Shown: in pieces, positions 36,359 to 45,138 of the stretch | Position numbering within the stretch: position 1 is the first letter of the stretch | Layout: every line of letters begins with the position of its first letter | Assembly (NCBI RefSeq): GCF_003097615.1 | Contig: NZ_QCZG01000017.1 | Coordinates: 1 to 64,000 of the forward strand | Direction of reading: 5' to 3' | DNA length: 64,000 nt | From: Pueribacillus theae | Lineage (GTDB): Bacteria; Bacillota; Bacilli; Bacillales; UBA6769 | The notes under the pieces: generated by a model | Database searches by the model: none | What the model was told of the DNA's origin: nothing | What the model saw: only the letters and a program-made list of their open reading frames with translations | Position numbers and translations under genes: made by a program

Positions 36359-36518
36359 TGTAGATGTCATCCTTCTCATTATCCCACCAAGAATAATTTC
36401 CACCAAGTAAAATCACGTCTTTAGACATATACTTATCTTTAATCTTATCGAGTACCTTTTGTCGTTCTTCTTCATCTAACATGTCAAGTTCCTTGATGAT
36501 TTTATCTGAAATAGACAT
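36348..36518 (-). CDS. Antitoxin paired with the MazF/PemK toxin
   Basis: A 56-residue acidic protein (SISDKIIKELDMLDEEERQK...), with a helical N-terminal part and a C-terminal NYSWWDNEKDDIYNDK tail that probably occupies the toxin active site. I start it at ATG 36518 because GGAGGTG lies eight bases before. No DNA-binding motif is obvious. Gene order antitoxin-toxin with overlap is standard. Confidence 0.82.
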   Translation of the reverse strand: MSISDKIIKELDMLDEEERQKVLDKIKDKYMSKDVILLGGNYSWWDNEKDDIYNDK

Positions 36519-36681
36519 GCCAAACACCTCCACTTAAATCTACCCTTATTATAACTTATATTTACTTAGACCTGAACAATTAAGAATACATAATATTAAA
36601 TAAATACCTCTCTTCCTATGGATTTCCTATAAAAGCAGTATTATTCAACAAGTTGAGAAGTATATGGCTTTTGTTTCAGTA

Positions 36682-36981
36682 TCACTTCACCGCATGAATC
36701 ATTTTCTCTATAGCATCGACAACTGCCCCAGGGGCTTCTGTCTCAATGTTGTGTCCGCTATTTTCTAAAATAACATGTGTACAGTTCGTTGATAATTCAA
36801 GCAAATCTTCATGAAGTGCGATCCACATGCGATAAGATTCTTCTGTATTTAAACCTTTTTGTCCAGCGGAAAGGACAGTAATGGGCATATCCCCAAAGTG
36901 TTTTCTTAATTTGTGAACCTGCTTCATGCTTGTGAGAAAATCATCATACGTTCCTTCCTTCAATTTTGAATGGAATATCAA
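36682..36981 (-). pseudogene. 3' remnant of an alpha/beta hydrolase gene
   Basis: A 99-codon frame corresponding to the C-terminal third of an alpha/beta hydrolase. It keeps the strand before the catalytic Asp region (MPITVLSAGQKG) and the catalytic His (LENSGHNIETEAPGAVVDAI). The nucleophile elbow and oxyanion hole are missing, and upstream sequence shows no coding potential. A truncated, probably dead gene. Confidence 0.7.
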
Positions 36982-37090
36982 TTAGGTTTTCGTTTACAGC
37001 CTTACTTCGAAACGACAACCTTATTAACCTTGATGAACCTTGTATAACAAGACTTTAATCAATATCAACAGAGTTATTTAAAATAGCCTT

Positions 37091-37327
37091 CTAATTAAAA
37101 ACAAAAAGAAAGAGCAATGGAAAAATGCCAAAAATCAAATTTGTAAAATAATGAGCTACAATGAGCGGCATCAATCTTCTTTGCTTATGGTAAATGATAC
37201 CTGCCCCAAGTCCCCAAAAAAAGAAAGGAACTGCATAAATGATTGCTCCAGACGTATAAAAGAGAGAATAATTGGCCACTTCCAAGCATCCATGTTCGAT
37301 GACTTTTTCATAACTTACTAACCTCAA
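37091..37327 (-). pseudogene. Fragment of a CPBP-type membrane protease gene
   Basis: A 78-codon frame with two membrane helices. GLGAGIIYHKQRRLMPLIVA plus HYFTNLIFG resembles the third conserved motif of CPBP intramembrane proteases (HxxxN). The EExxR and FxxxH motifs that carry the catalytic residues are absent, so it is a remnant or a divergent small membrane protein. Confidence 0.5.
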
Positions 37328-37533
37328 ATCATCTTTTATTCATTCACTTTATATTATCCCATTAAAACTGGCAGTGTACATTTATTTTCCGAAAAATCGG
37401 AATTTTTTTCTGTCTAAATTTTACTTACCTTCACCCATTCCTTATTATCCGTCTTAAGACGGATACAGCTTCATTCATTAGTTCGTTTATTTGGTAACCA
37501 ATTCCAAATAAGCTAGAGATAGGAAAAATTATT

Positions 37534-37574
37534 TTGACAATAACTCTGTACCTGTGTATTATGTCACTATGACA
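37534..37574 (+). promoter_or_regulatory. Strong promoter with operator-like inverted repeat
   Basis: TTGACA (37534-37539), 17-base spacer, TATTAT (37557-37562). Overlapping the -10 and start site is the inverted repeat TGTCA-CTA-TGACA (37562-37574), a likely repressor site. No regulator gene is adjacent. Confidence 0.75.
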
Positions 37575-37602
37575 CTCAAAAAAGAATATAGGGGATGATG
37601 GA

Positions 37603-40600
37603 TTGATAAGGTTGACGAAGTGGGCACTACATAATAGGGCCGCAGTTGTTTTATTAATTGTGCTATCGCTAGGTTTAGGATCGTTGAGTTATTTCACTCT
37701 TCCGAAAGAATTTATGCCGGCAGCTAATAATCCTATGGTTACCGTTATTGTAATTGGTGAAGGCACAGACGCTGACACCATTTCTGAGCAAGTAACGAAG
37801 CCAATCGAAAAAGCCGTGGGGTCAGTAAAAGGAAAGAAGAATGTCTTTTCATCTTCTGCTGACGGCCACGCTACTGTTGATATTTTCCTTGATTCTTCAG
37901 TAGATATTAAAGAAGCCAAAATTCAAGTTCAAGAGGCCGTGAATGCACTACAATTGCCAGAGGGATACTCAAAGCCAATCGTTTCACAACTAAATTTAGA
38001 TATGATCCCGTTATGGCAAATCGGGGTTTCTTTTCCTAATGGCATTACGAGAGAAGCAATGGAAAAGATTGAAAATGAGATTGTTCCTAAGTTCCAAGGG
38101 ATTTCAGGGGTAGCGAATGTTTCGGTTTACGGTAACCAACAAACACTCATTAATGTAAAACTTGATAAAGAAAAAATGAAAAAATACCAAATTCCGGTTC
38201 CTGCATTAATGGGGATTCTTCAAGGTAAAAACCTGGCCGTAGCGGCTGGAGAAGAAACAATTGATGAAAAGACTTCAAATATTCGAGTAATTGGCCAACT
38301 TGAAGGGGTAAAAGCCCTGGAAGAACTGCAGGTTGCTCCTGAAGTTAAGTTAAAAGATATCGCAAATGTTGAAGTATCAAATTCCAACTCAAAATTTTTA
38401 ACTCATGTGAATGGTGAAGAAGCAGTCGCTCTGCTTCTTATGAAGGAACAAAATGCTAATGCGGTTGCCATTGGAAAAAAAGTAAACGAAACGATTAAAC
38501 AAGTTGATGAACAGTTTAAACCAAACATCGAAACATCCATGCTTGTGTCATTCTCAGACTTTATCGTCAACTCTGTTGACAGCATGATGGAAGCCGTTCT
38601 TTTAGGAGCGCTATTTGCAACGATCATTATTTTACTATTCTTACGCCATATCCGAATGACATTCATTACTGTCATTAGTATTCCATTATCGCTTGGGCTT
38701 ACGTTGTTATTGCTCTCACTGTCAGGGGTTACGCTAAATATTTTAACAATTGGCGCTGTGGCTGTGGCGGTTGGTCGTTTAGTTGACGACAGCATTGTTG
38801 TTATCGAAAACATTTTCCGCAAAGCGCAAAACGGCGACTTTTCCAAGAATGTTATCATAGATGCAACAAAGGAAGTCGCCGCTGCCATTACGTCTTCGAC
38901 TTTAACGACGGTTGCTGTGTTTTTGCCGATGGGGCTTGTAAAATCATTGCAAGAACTGCTGTTGCCATTCGCCTTGACGATTACTTATGCGCTTTTATCT
39001 TCTCTTCTCGTCGCATTAATCGTCGTTCCGCTCATGAGTTCAAGGCTGCTGAAAAAAGGAAAATTGCCAACATACAAAAAACCACAGCGCTATATCCGCA
39101 TTTTGGACTGGTGCCTTAGCCATAAGTGGGTTCCCATTATTCTGTCGCTCGTTATTTTTGTTGGAGCGATTGGAATGTATTTTGTCATGCCAAAAGGCAG
39201 TGCAGATGCAGCTGACAACGACGTATCTGTTACAATGACATATTCGGATGAAATCCCTTTTTCAAAGGTAAAAGATGAGACAATTGACTTGGAAACATTT
39301 TTAAGAGAAGAAGCAGATGTTGATGAGGTTATCCTTTTCCTCGGATCCAATCCTGAGGATGCACAATTTAGCCAAGTGACCTCACAAAATACAGCCCAAT
39401 TTCATATCGTCATGAAAGACGGAGCGAATACGAAGAAGTTTATGGAGAAAATTGAAAAGCAGACAAAAGATTATGCAGATGCAGATTTGGATATGATGGC
39501 CGTTTCCTTGATGAATATGAGCAGTTCAACAATCTCCTTAGATGTTGTTGGAAATGATACGAAGCAATTAATTCAAGCATCCGATCTCGTCATTGCTAAA
39601 GTGAAAGATATAAAAGGCGTTGAAAAGGTAACGAGCAACCAAAACGAATTAAAGACGGTTTATGACATCGTCATTGATGAGAAAAAAGCAAATACAGAAG
39701 AAGTGGCAAGACAAGTACAAATGCTGCTGAACCCATTTCCAATCGGAACAATCAAACTCGATGATAAAGATACGACGGTATTACTTGATAGCTCCATCCA
39801 TCCAACATCAGAAAAAGATCTAAAAGGCATTCCTGTCGCTGTAAATGAAAAGATGGTATCTCTTTCATCAATTGCTAAAATTGAAAAAGAAAATAAACCG
39901 ACAAGTATATTGCGGAAAGACGGCAAGGAATACGTCCGAGTTAACGTAGAAGTTGATCCAGAGAATTTATCAGCAATTGCACAAGAGATGAACCTAAAAA
40001 CGAATGATATTAAACTGCCGGAAGGCATTACTTTGAATACAGGCGGAGCAGCAGATGACCAGGCAGATCAGTTTACTGAACTGTTCCAGCTCATGGCTGT
40101 TTCGATTGGCCTTGTTTATTTAATTATGGTCCTTACATTCAAGACATTGCGCGCACCGTTAGCCATCTTATTTACGTTGCCTTTAGCAGTTATTGGAGCA
40201 ATACTTGGTCTGCTGATTTCCCAAACGCCAATCGATATTGGAGCAATGATTGGTGCTCTCATGTTAATTGGAATTGTCGTAACAAATGCGATTGTACTGC
40301 TGGATCGAGTGAGACAGAACGAAGAAACAATGCCGATTCGTGAAGCATTGTTGGAAGCTGGGGCAACGAGGTTGCGTCCAATTATGATGACCGCCTTAGC
40401 AACCATTTTTGCGATGATTCCACTTTTAATGGGGAAAGAAGAAATGGGCAGCCTTGTTTCAAAAGGATTAGCTGTTGTCGTAATTGGAGGATTGTCTGTA
40501 TCAACGTTGCTAACATTAGTCGTTATCCCAGTTGTTTATGAATTGCTTCATTTTAGAAAGGCGAAAAAACAACGACTTTTGATTAAAGAGAACAATGTTC

Positions 40601-40614
40601 AAATAGAGGCTTAA
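37603..40614 (+). CDS. Second RND-family exporter
   Basis: A 1003-residue RND efflux protein of the Gram-positive SwrC-like group. Twelve helices in two repeats, with the Asp pair in AVGRLVDDSIVVIENI and IGIVVTNAIVLLDRVR in the second half. It is about the same size as the exporter at 27.3 kb but clearly divergent from it, so a recent duplication is unlikely. TTG start with GGGGATG upstream. Strong promoter with a repressor-like site (37534-37574), suggesting inducible expression, and a terminator right after it. Substrate unknown. Confidence 0.9.
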   Translation: MIRLTKWALHNRAAVVLLIVLSLGLGSLSYFTLPKEFMPAANNPMVTVIVIGEGTDADTISEQVTKPIEKAVGSVKGKKNVFSSSADGHATVDIFLDSSVDIKEAKIQVQEAVNALQLPEGYSKPIVSQLNLDMIPLWQIGVSFPNGITREAMEKIENEIVPKFQGISGVANVSVYGNQQTLINVKLDKEKMKKYQIPVPALMGILQGKNLAVAAGEETIDEKTSNIRVIGQLEGVKALEELQVAPEVKLKDIANVEVSNSNSKFLTHVNGEEAVALLLMKEQNANAVAIGKKVNETIKQVDEQFKPNIETSMLVSFSDFIVNSVDSMMEAVLLGALFATIIILLFLRHIRMTFITVISIPLSLGLTLLLLSLSGVTLNILTIGAVAVAVGRLVDDSIVVIENIFRKAQNGDFSKNVIIDATKEVAAAITSSTLTTVAVFLPMGLVKSLQELLLPFALTITYALLSSLLVALIVVPLMSSRLLKKGKLPTYKKPQRYIRILDWCLSHKWVPIILSLVIFVGAIGMYFVMPKGSADAADNDVSVTMTYSDEIPFSKVKDETIDLETFLREEADVDEVILFLGSNPEDAQFSQVTSQNTAQFHIVMKDGANTKKFMEKIEKQTKDYADADLDMMAVSLMNMSSSTISLDVVGNDTKQLIQASDLVIAKVKDIKGVEKVTSNQNELKTVYDIVIDEKKANTEEVARQVQMLLNPFPIGTIKLDDKDTTVLLDSSIHPTSEKDLKGIPVAVNEKMVSLSSIAKIEKENKPTSILRKDGKEYVRVNVEVDPENLSAIAQEMNLKTNDIKLPEGITLNTGGAADDQADQFTELFQLMAVSIGLVYLIMVLTFKTLRAPLAILFTLPLAVIGAILGLLISQTPIDIGAMIGALMLIGIVVTNAIVLLDRVRQNEETMPIREALLEAGATRLRPIMMTALATIFAMIPLLMGKEEMGSLVSKGLAVVVIGGLSVSTLLTLVVIPVVYELLHFRKAKKQRLLIKENNVQIEA

Positions 40615-40637
40615 CCCATTTGAAACATGATTCATTA

Positions 40638-40668
40638 AGGGAGCGCGAGAAGCGCTCTCTTTTATTTA
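40638..40668 (+). terminator. Terminator of the second RND gene
   Basis: GAGCGC (40641-40646) pairs with GCGCTC (40652-40657), then TCTTTTATTTATT. Confidence 0.75.
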
Positions 40669-40671
40669 TTT

Positions 40672-40998
40672 TCATTCAAAATAAAGATGATAATGTGTCT
40701 GGCAGCCAGCATTAAATGTTGAATGACAATATATACAGCGTTCGGCATATACGTATTCATTGATTGTCAGCTCTTTTTTGCAGGCACCGCATAAAATTGC
40801 CCGTTCATCATACTCTGATTTTTTCCATACAGAAATCGGATGGTTTTCTGATTCCTCATGGCATTTGTAGCAAGGGTAATACTTTTTACAGCAATTGAAT
40901 TTAATTGCGACGATATCTTTTCTACTGGAATAGTGCTTGCAACGTGTCTCGTCGTCAACAACAAAACCGAAAACCTTTTTATCTCCAATTTTCCTCAA
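40672..40998 (-). CDS. CHY zinc finger protein
   Basis: A 108-residue protein with the CHY-type zinc finger: DDETRCKHYSS, NCCKKYYPCYKCHEE, RAILCGACKKELTI and RCIYCHSTFNAGCQTHYHLYF. About ten Cys and several His would bind up to three zinc ions. In plants and fungi the CHY domain occurs in ubiquitin ligases and Hot13-type proteins; the short bacterial forms have no known role. TTG start. Confidence 0.88.
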   Translation of the reverse strand: MRKIGDKKVFGFVVDDETRCKHYSSRKDIVAIKFNCCKKYYPCYKCHEESENHPISVWKKSEYDERAILCGACKKELTINEYVYAERCIYCHSTFNAGCQTHYHLYFE

Positions 40999-41128
40999 CT
41001 TTATCCCTCTTCCTGCGCCCTTTTCCTTTCATTGTAACAAAAATAAACTCGGATTGACTCTTCATCTTCTGTTTAACTTTCGGCATAAAAGGGAACCAAT
41101 AAATACAAACCGATAGGAGGTGGGATGC

Positions 41129-41341
41129 TTGAACGAGAAAGAAAGGGAGATAAAGCAAAGAAGGGAATGGGACAACCCCGACCAAATGAAATCAGAAGGC
41201 ACCAGCATTTATGATCTTCATGAAGAAGAGCAAAACGTTGACTCTATTCCACTTGAAGATTTGAAAGAAGAAATGCGTGAGGAAAAAGACAAACATGATT
41301 CCAAAGATCTTTCTTCATCTGAAAGAAAGTATCGTCCCTAG
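41129..41341 (+). CDS. Small charged hypothetical protein
   Basis: A 70-residue very hydrophilic protein (NEKEREIKQRREWDNPDQMK...) with an acidic middle (EEEQNVDSIPLEDLKEEMRE). TTG start at 41129 with AGGAGG eight bases upstream. No signal, helix or motif. Such proteins in Bacillus are often stress or sporulation products; a sigma-B-type promoter lies just after it for the next gene. Confidence 0.65.
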   Translation: MNEKEREIKQRREWDNPDQMKSEGTSIYDLHEEEQNVDSIPLEDLKEEMREEKDKHDSKDLSSSERKYRP

Positions 41342-41363
41342 CACTACTTACAAGTTTTTTCTA

Positions 41364-41388
41364 GTTTAAATTCAATGCTTTCGGGTAA
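41364..41388 (+). promoter_or_regulatory. Sigma-B-type promoter for the GlsB-like gene
   Basis: GTTTAA (41364-41369), 13-base spacer, GGGTAA (41383-41388), matching the general-stress sigma-B consensus (GTTTAA, 12-14 bases, GGGTAT). It lies 138 bases before the GlsB-like start codon. Confidence 0.65.
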
Positions 41389-41424
41389 ATATTAATAAAG
41401 AAAAACGCCTTCGCTTTCTTACAG

Positions 41425-41495
41425 ATGAGAGGCTAGATTGGTTTAAATTGGCAAGTGGGCAAAATGTACTTGCGGCAAAGAAATTTATACTTATT
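41425..41495 (+). repeat. Intergenic repeat, copy 1 (degenerate)
   Basis: Related to copies 2 and 3: GAGAGGCTAGATTGG, then TTTAAATTGGCAAGTGGGCAA and AAATTTATACTTATTTTT. It lies between the sigma-B promoter and the GlsB-like gene, so it is transcribed as part of that leader. Confidence 0.45.
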
Positions 41496-41525
41496 TTTCT
41501 CAAAATTTAAAGGAGGTTTTTTCAA

Positions 41526-41792
41526 ATGATTAGTTTTATATGGTCGTTAATTGTAGGTGGCATTATCGGTTGGTTAGCTGGCCTTATTCTTGGGCGTGAC
41601 ATACCTGGTGGCATTATCGGTAATATTATTGCTGGATTTATTGGTGCTTGGATAGGATCAGCCTTGCTGGGGCAATGGGGGCCTGAAATTGGCGGATTCT
41701 ATATCATCCCTGCATTAATCGGCGGAATTGTACTTGTCTTAATCGTCAGCCTGATTTTGAAGGCAATGGGACGCGGCCGCAACAATGCGTAA
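41526..41792 (+). CDS. GlsB/YeaQ/YmgE-family stress membrane protein
   Basis: An 88-residue membrane protein with three glycine-rich helices: IWSLIVGGIIGWLAGLILG, GGIIGNIIAGFIGAWIGSA and YIIPALIGGIVLVLIVSLIL. This is the transglycosylase-associated/GlsB family, induced by general stress in many bacteria but of unknown mechanism. AAAGGAGGTTTTTTCAA before the ATG. The sigma-B-type promoter upstream fits a general-stress role. Confidence 0.92.
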   Translation: MISFIWSLIVGGIIGWLAGLILGRDIPGGIIGNIIAGFIGAWIGSALLGQWGPEIGGFYIIPALIGGIVLVLIVSLILKAMGRGRNNA

Positions 41793-41828
41793 CATATAAG
41801 AAAAGCTGACGCGTTCTTTCTTAGGAAG

Positions 41829-41890
41829 TCAGAGGCCAGAGACCAGATTGGGTACATTTGCGAAAGTGGCAAATTTCTATTCTTCTTTTA
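41829..41890 (+). repeat. Intergenic repeat, copy 2
   Basis: TCAGAGGCCAGAGACCAGAT followed by TG..TACATTTGCGAAAGTGGC and AAATTTCTATTCTTCTTTTA. It matches copy 3 (50717-50780) at most positions and lies directly before a terminator. Confidence 0.6.
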
Positions 41891-41945
41891 AAAAAGACGA
41901 TGCATTCAGCTTTAAGCTGGATCATCGTCTTTTTCTCGCCTTTGC
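41891..41945. terminator. Strong bidirectional terminator
   Basis: AAAAAGACGATG pairs with CATCGTCTTTTT around a loop that contains a second small stem (CAGCTTTAAGCTGG). It separates the converging GlsB-like and UPF0182 genes. Confidence 0.85.
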
Positions 41946-41950
41946 TGTTT

Positions 41951-44692
41951 TCAATCCCCGTTTGATTCCTTTCCTTTTGAATCACGCTTCGCTCGCCATT
42001 GTTCAAGCAGTTCTTCCATTTTTTGAAGCGCTTGGCCTGCTTCAGCGTAGTTACCTGCTTGATTCGCCTTCCGGTAATCCTCAAAAGCAGCTTGAATTTC
42101 ATTTAACAAACCGTCTGGCGTCAATGATTGTGGCGGTGTTGGCGCTTCTTCATCCGGCTGCTCCTCGGCTTCGTTCGGCGGCACGTTATCTCCAATTAAT
42201 CCCATCAGACGCTCCAGCGCTTTATCAAGCGTCGGCTCCATCACAATATAATCTTGATAGGAAACGATAATCCGCTTCACTTCAGGCAATGCCGTCTCAT
42301 TATTCGATTCGATGTACATCGGCTCAACGTACATTAGCGTATCTTCAATCGGAATGACAAGCAAATTTCCTCGGATCACTTTAGAACCGCCTTGGGACCA
42401 AAGGTTTAATTCTTGAGAGATTGTATCATTTTGGTTTATCCGGTTCTCAATTTGCTGCGGGCCGTAAATGTTCCGCTGTTTCGAAAATGTATATACAAAC
42501 ATTTCTCCGTAGTGTTCCCCGTCGTTTCTAACACCCATCCAAGCTGACATGTTTTGCTTCTTATTTGGGGTAAAAGGGGTCATTAAAATGAATTCTTCCT
42601 GATCAGCATCATCCATTTTCATCGTAACATAATACGGCTCCATCGAAATGTCTTCCCCATAATATTTTTCTGTTGGAAACTGCCAGTAGTCTTCCCGGTT
42701 ATAAAACAATTCGAGATTCGTCATATGGTATGCACGGTAAAGATCGGATTGCGTTTCGAATAGTTTTACCGGGTAGCGGAAATGTTCTTGAATGTCCTTC
42801 GGCACTTCAGTTGTAAATAAATCAGGGAACATCTTGTTATAAGTTTTAGCAATAGGTTCTTCTGGATCAATTAAATAAAAGACCACTTCCCCTGTATACG
42901 CGTCGACCGTAATTTTTATTGGATTTCGAATGTAATTAAACGAATGGCCATTATGATCCGAATACGGGTACCGATCGGACTTGGTAAAGGCATCCATCAT
43001 CCAAACCATTGTCCCGTCATCCCTTACGACAGGATAGGCATCTGGTTCGATCTCCAAAAACGGCGCAATTCGATGGACGCGGTCGTAAATATTGCGTGTC
43101 TGCAACAGTCTGCTTTCACTCGTTACTTGTTTGGAAATAATATAGCGGTATGCTTTTTCATTCCAAGCAAATAATAATCGATTTAATCCATTCAACTGAA
43201 TCCCGCTGTCAGCCTCATACCGGTTTGAGGCTGAGTCTTCATTATCTGGAAAATCAAATTCATTTACTTTGGAATTTACGATGACTGAATTATAGTCATT
43301 TTCCCCAAAATAAATTTGTGGGCGGGTGATTTCAATTGATCCTTTGGGCGGCAAATCTTTTACAATATATTCGGGCTGCCCTTCAGAGGTAATGGCATTT
43401 ACATTGCTGATGGCCGCGCCGTATCCATGTGTATACCTAAGGTTTCGGTTCACCCACGTTTGTGCCCGATCAGGCAAGTTTTTCTGGGTCAGTTCCCTCG
43501 TCGAAATAAACACCTGTTGATATTGGCCGTCTATTTTATAGCGATCAATATCAATATCCACAAAATCATAATACGGGCGGAACGTTTGGAGTTGGTTATA
43601 TACTTCTTTTAAAGGCCTTGTATCGTTAATCCGAATATTTTTTATCGTATCTTCATTTCGTTCTAACATTTCCTGCGTTAACGAGTCATTAATCTCCATA
43701 TCTTCTGTTTTAATTTTGTCTAGCTCATACGCCTTGCGTGTCAAATCAATGTTATTGGCAAGAAACGGTTCTTCCTTCGCAAGTTCATTGGGCGAAACGA
43801 TAAAACTTTGGACGACAAGCGATGCAGCATTACCTAAAATGAATGCGCCGACAAAAAGCGGAACCGCTAATTTAACAAAAGAAACTTTCCGGCGCAAAAT
43901 AGCAAGAACAAACAGTACAGTTGCCAGTAATGTGACGCCCGCCATTATATAGTCAAAAGGAATATTTACATATTTATCAGTGAAACTTACGCCAACGACG
44001 ACAGAATCTTGGAACAAATTAACGCTGTTAGACAATGCCCTTTCATAAGGGGCAAGCAAGTATTTGAGTGCAACGACAATGCCAAACAATAAAACACTGC
44101 TTAGAAAATGACGCTGGGCACGTTGTGAATGCTTAATCAATTCATAAATGGAATAGAAGCTAAGTTTAATGACTAAGATGGCTCCTAGCATAACGAGCAA
44201 TACACCAATGATGAAATTCCACATTGGCAGCGTATAAACAAAAAAGGAGATATCCCGGCCAAAATACGGATCCGTTACTCCGAATGCTTCTTGGTTAAGA
44301 TAGCCGAGTGTCCGTTCCCAGCCGATCCCCCTGACAAGCAAAGAACCAAACAACCCAATCAAAAAAGAAACGCCGATATTCAACCATGCAAATAGTTTAC
44401 GATTTGCGATGATGAATGATCTGTTTTCTGTTGGAAGTTCTTTTATAAAAGTGGCACGAATATTAAAAAATAGAACCATCGCGCTTATAAAAAACAACAG
44501 GAAGCCAGCTATCCCCAGTCCTATTTTTGTCAAAAACATGGTGACAAATACGCTGCTAAAACCAACTTCTTCCTGCCATACATAATTTGCCCACCAATTG
44601 GCGACAATACTGATCAATAGGAGAAGAATGATTAAAATTCCAATCGTCCTGCCAATTGAAATGAATTTTCGTGTATTTTGAGGAAAGCGCAT
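41951..44692 (-). CDS. UPF0182 family membrane protein
   Basis: A 913-residue membrane protein of the UPF0182 (COG1615) family. Seven N-terminal helices lie within the first 300 residues (for example IGILIILLLLISIVANWW and GIGWERTLGYLNQEAFGVTD between helices), then a large, probably extracytoplasmic domain, and a low-complexity acidic/Pro tail (PNEAEEQPDEEAPTPPQSLT). The start at 44692 is used because GGGGGAAAG stands eight bases upstream. The function of the family is unknown. Confidence 0.92.
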   Translation of the reverse strand: MRFPQNTRKFISIGRTIGILIILLLLISIVANWWANYVWQEEVGFSSVFVTMFLTKIGLGIAGFLLFFISAMVLFFNIRATFIKELPTENRSFIIANRKLFAWLNIGVSFLIGLFGSLLVRGIGWERTLGYLNQEAFGVTDPYFGRDISFFVYTLPMWNFIIGVLLVMLGAILVIKLSFYSIYELIKHSQRAQRHFLSSVLLFGIVVALKYLLAPYERALSNSVNLFQDSVVVGVSFTDKYVNIPFDYIMAGVTLLATVLFVLAILRRKVSFVKLAVPLFVGAFILGNAASLVVQSFIVSPNELAKEEPFLANNIDLTRKAYELDKIKTEDMEINDSLTQEMLERNEDTIKNIRINDTRPLKEVYNQLQTFRPYYDFVDIDIDRYKIDGQYQQVFISTRELTQKNLPDRAQTWVNRNLRYTHGYGAAISNVNAITSEGQPEYIVKDLPPKGSIEITRPQIYFGENDYNSVIVNSKVNEFDFPDNEDSASNRYEADSGIQLNGLNRLLFAWNEKAYRYIISKQVTSESRLLQTRNIYDRVHRIAPFLEIEPDAYPVVRDDGTMVWMMDAFTKSDRYPYSDHNGHSFNYIRNPIKITVDAYTGEVVFYLIDPEEPIAKTYNKMFPDLFTTEVPKDIQEHFRYPVKLFETQSDLYRAYHMTNLELFYNREDYWQFPTEKYYGEDISMEPYYVTMKMDDADQEEFILMTPFTPNKKQNMSAWMGVRNDGEHYGEMFVYTFSKQRNIYGPQQIENRINQNDTISQELNLWSQGGSKVIRGNLLVIPIEDTLMYVEPMYIESNNETALPEVKRIIVSYQDYIVMEPTLDKALERLMGLIGDNVPPNEAEEQPDEEAPTPPQSLTPDGLLNEIQAAFEDYRKANQAGNYAEAGQALQKMEELLEQWRAKRDSKGKESNGD

Positions 44693-45039
44693 ATTTATAA
44701 CTTTCCCCCTGTTATCCCCCGACTTCAAATAAAAACCCCTCTCTTTCAGAACAATAACTTTTAAAGCTGCCTCTTTCCTTCTATTCGTATTCAGACAACT
44801 TGATCAAATTACATTTCTAACAAATTGCTTATCACCATAAGATTAACACTAATTTGGATGAAAAGGCATCTCTATAAGCTATTTTTTTAAAATTATCCTA
44901 TAAGCCTTTTGAATTATTTCCTAATTAAGCTTTCTATCTTTGTGAATCTATATATGGAATAAAAGAATTTTAATTCACAGTTGGTTTGTGTACTCAAAAG
45001 ACTGCTCCTTAAAATTCGTTTGTTTCGGCGAATTTTTTC
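44693..45039. other. Intergenic region without clear genes
   Basis: About 350 AT-rich bases between the UPF0182 start and the mnt operon terminator. It must hold the UPF0182 promoter, but I see no consensus -35/-10 pair, hairpin or small gene I can defend. Confidence 0.5.
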
Positions 45040-45082
45040 AAAAGAAAAGTGCCGGGGAACACGCTTAATTTTCCCCAGCACT
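45040..45082 (-). terminator. Terminator of the mnt operon
   Basis: Minus strand GTGCTGGGGA / TCCCCGGCAC stem (45081-45072 with 45058-45049), then TTTTCTTTT. Confidence 0.78.
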
Positions 45083-45138
45083 GTCAATCTATATTATTTT
45101 TTTAACTTAATAACAAATGTTGAATTCTCCTTCTATGG

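Noticed and set aside
41441-41462. Second sigma-B-like promoter (GTTTAA ... GGGCAA)
   Set aside because: The spacer is only 10 bases and the -10 is poor; it is better explained as part of the degenerate repeat copy.
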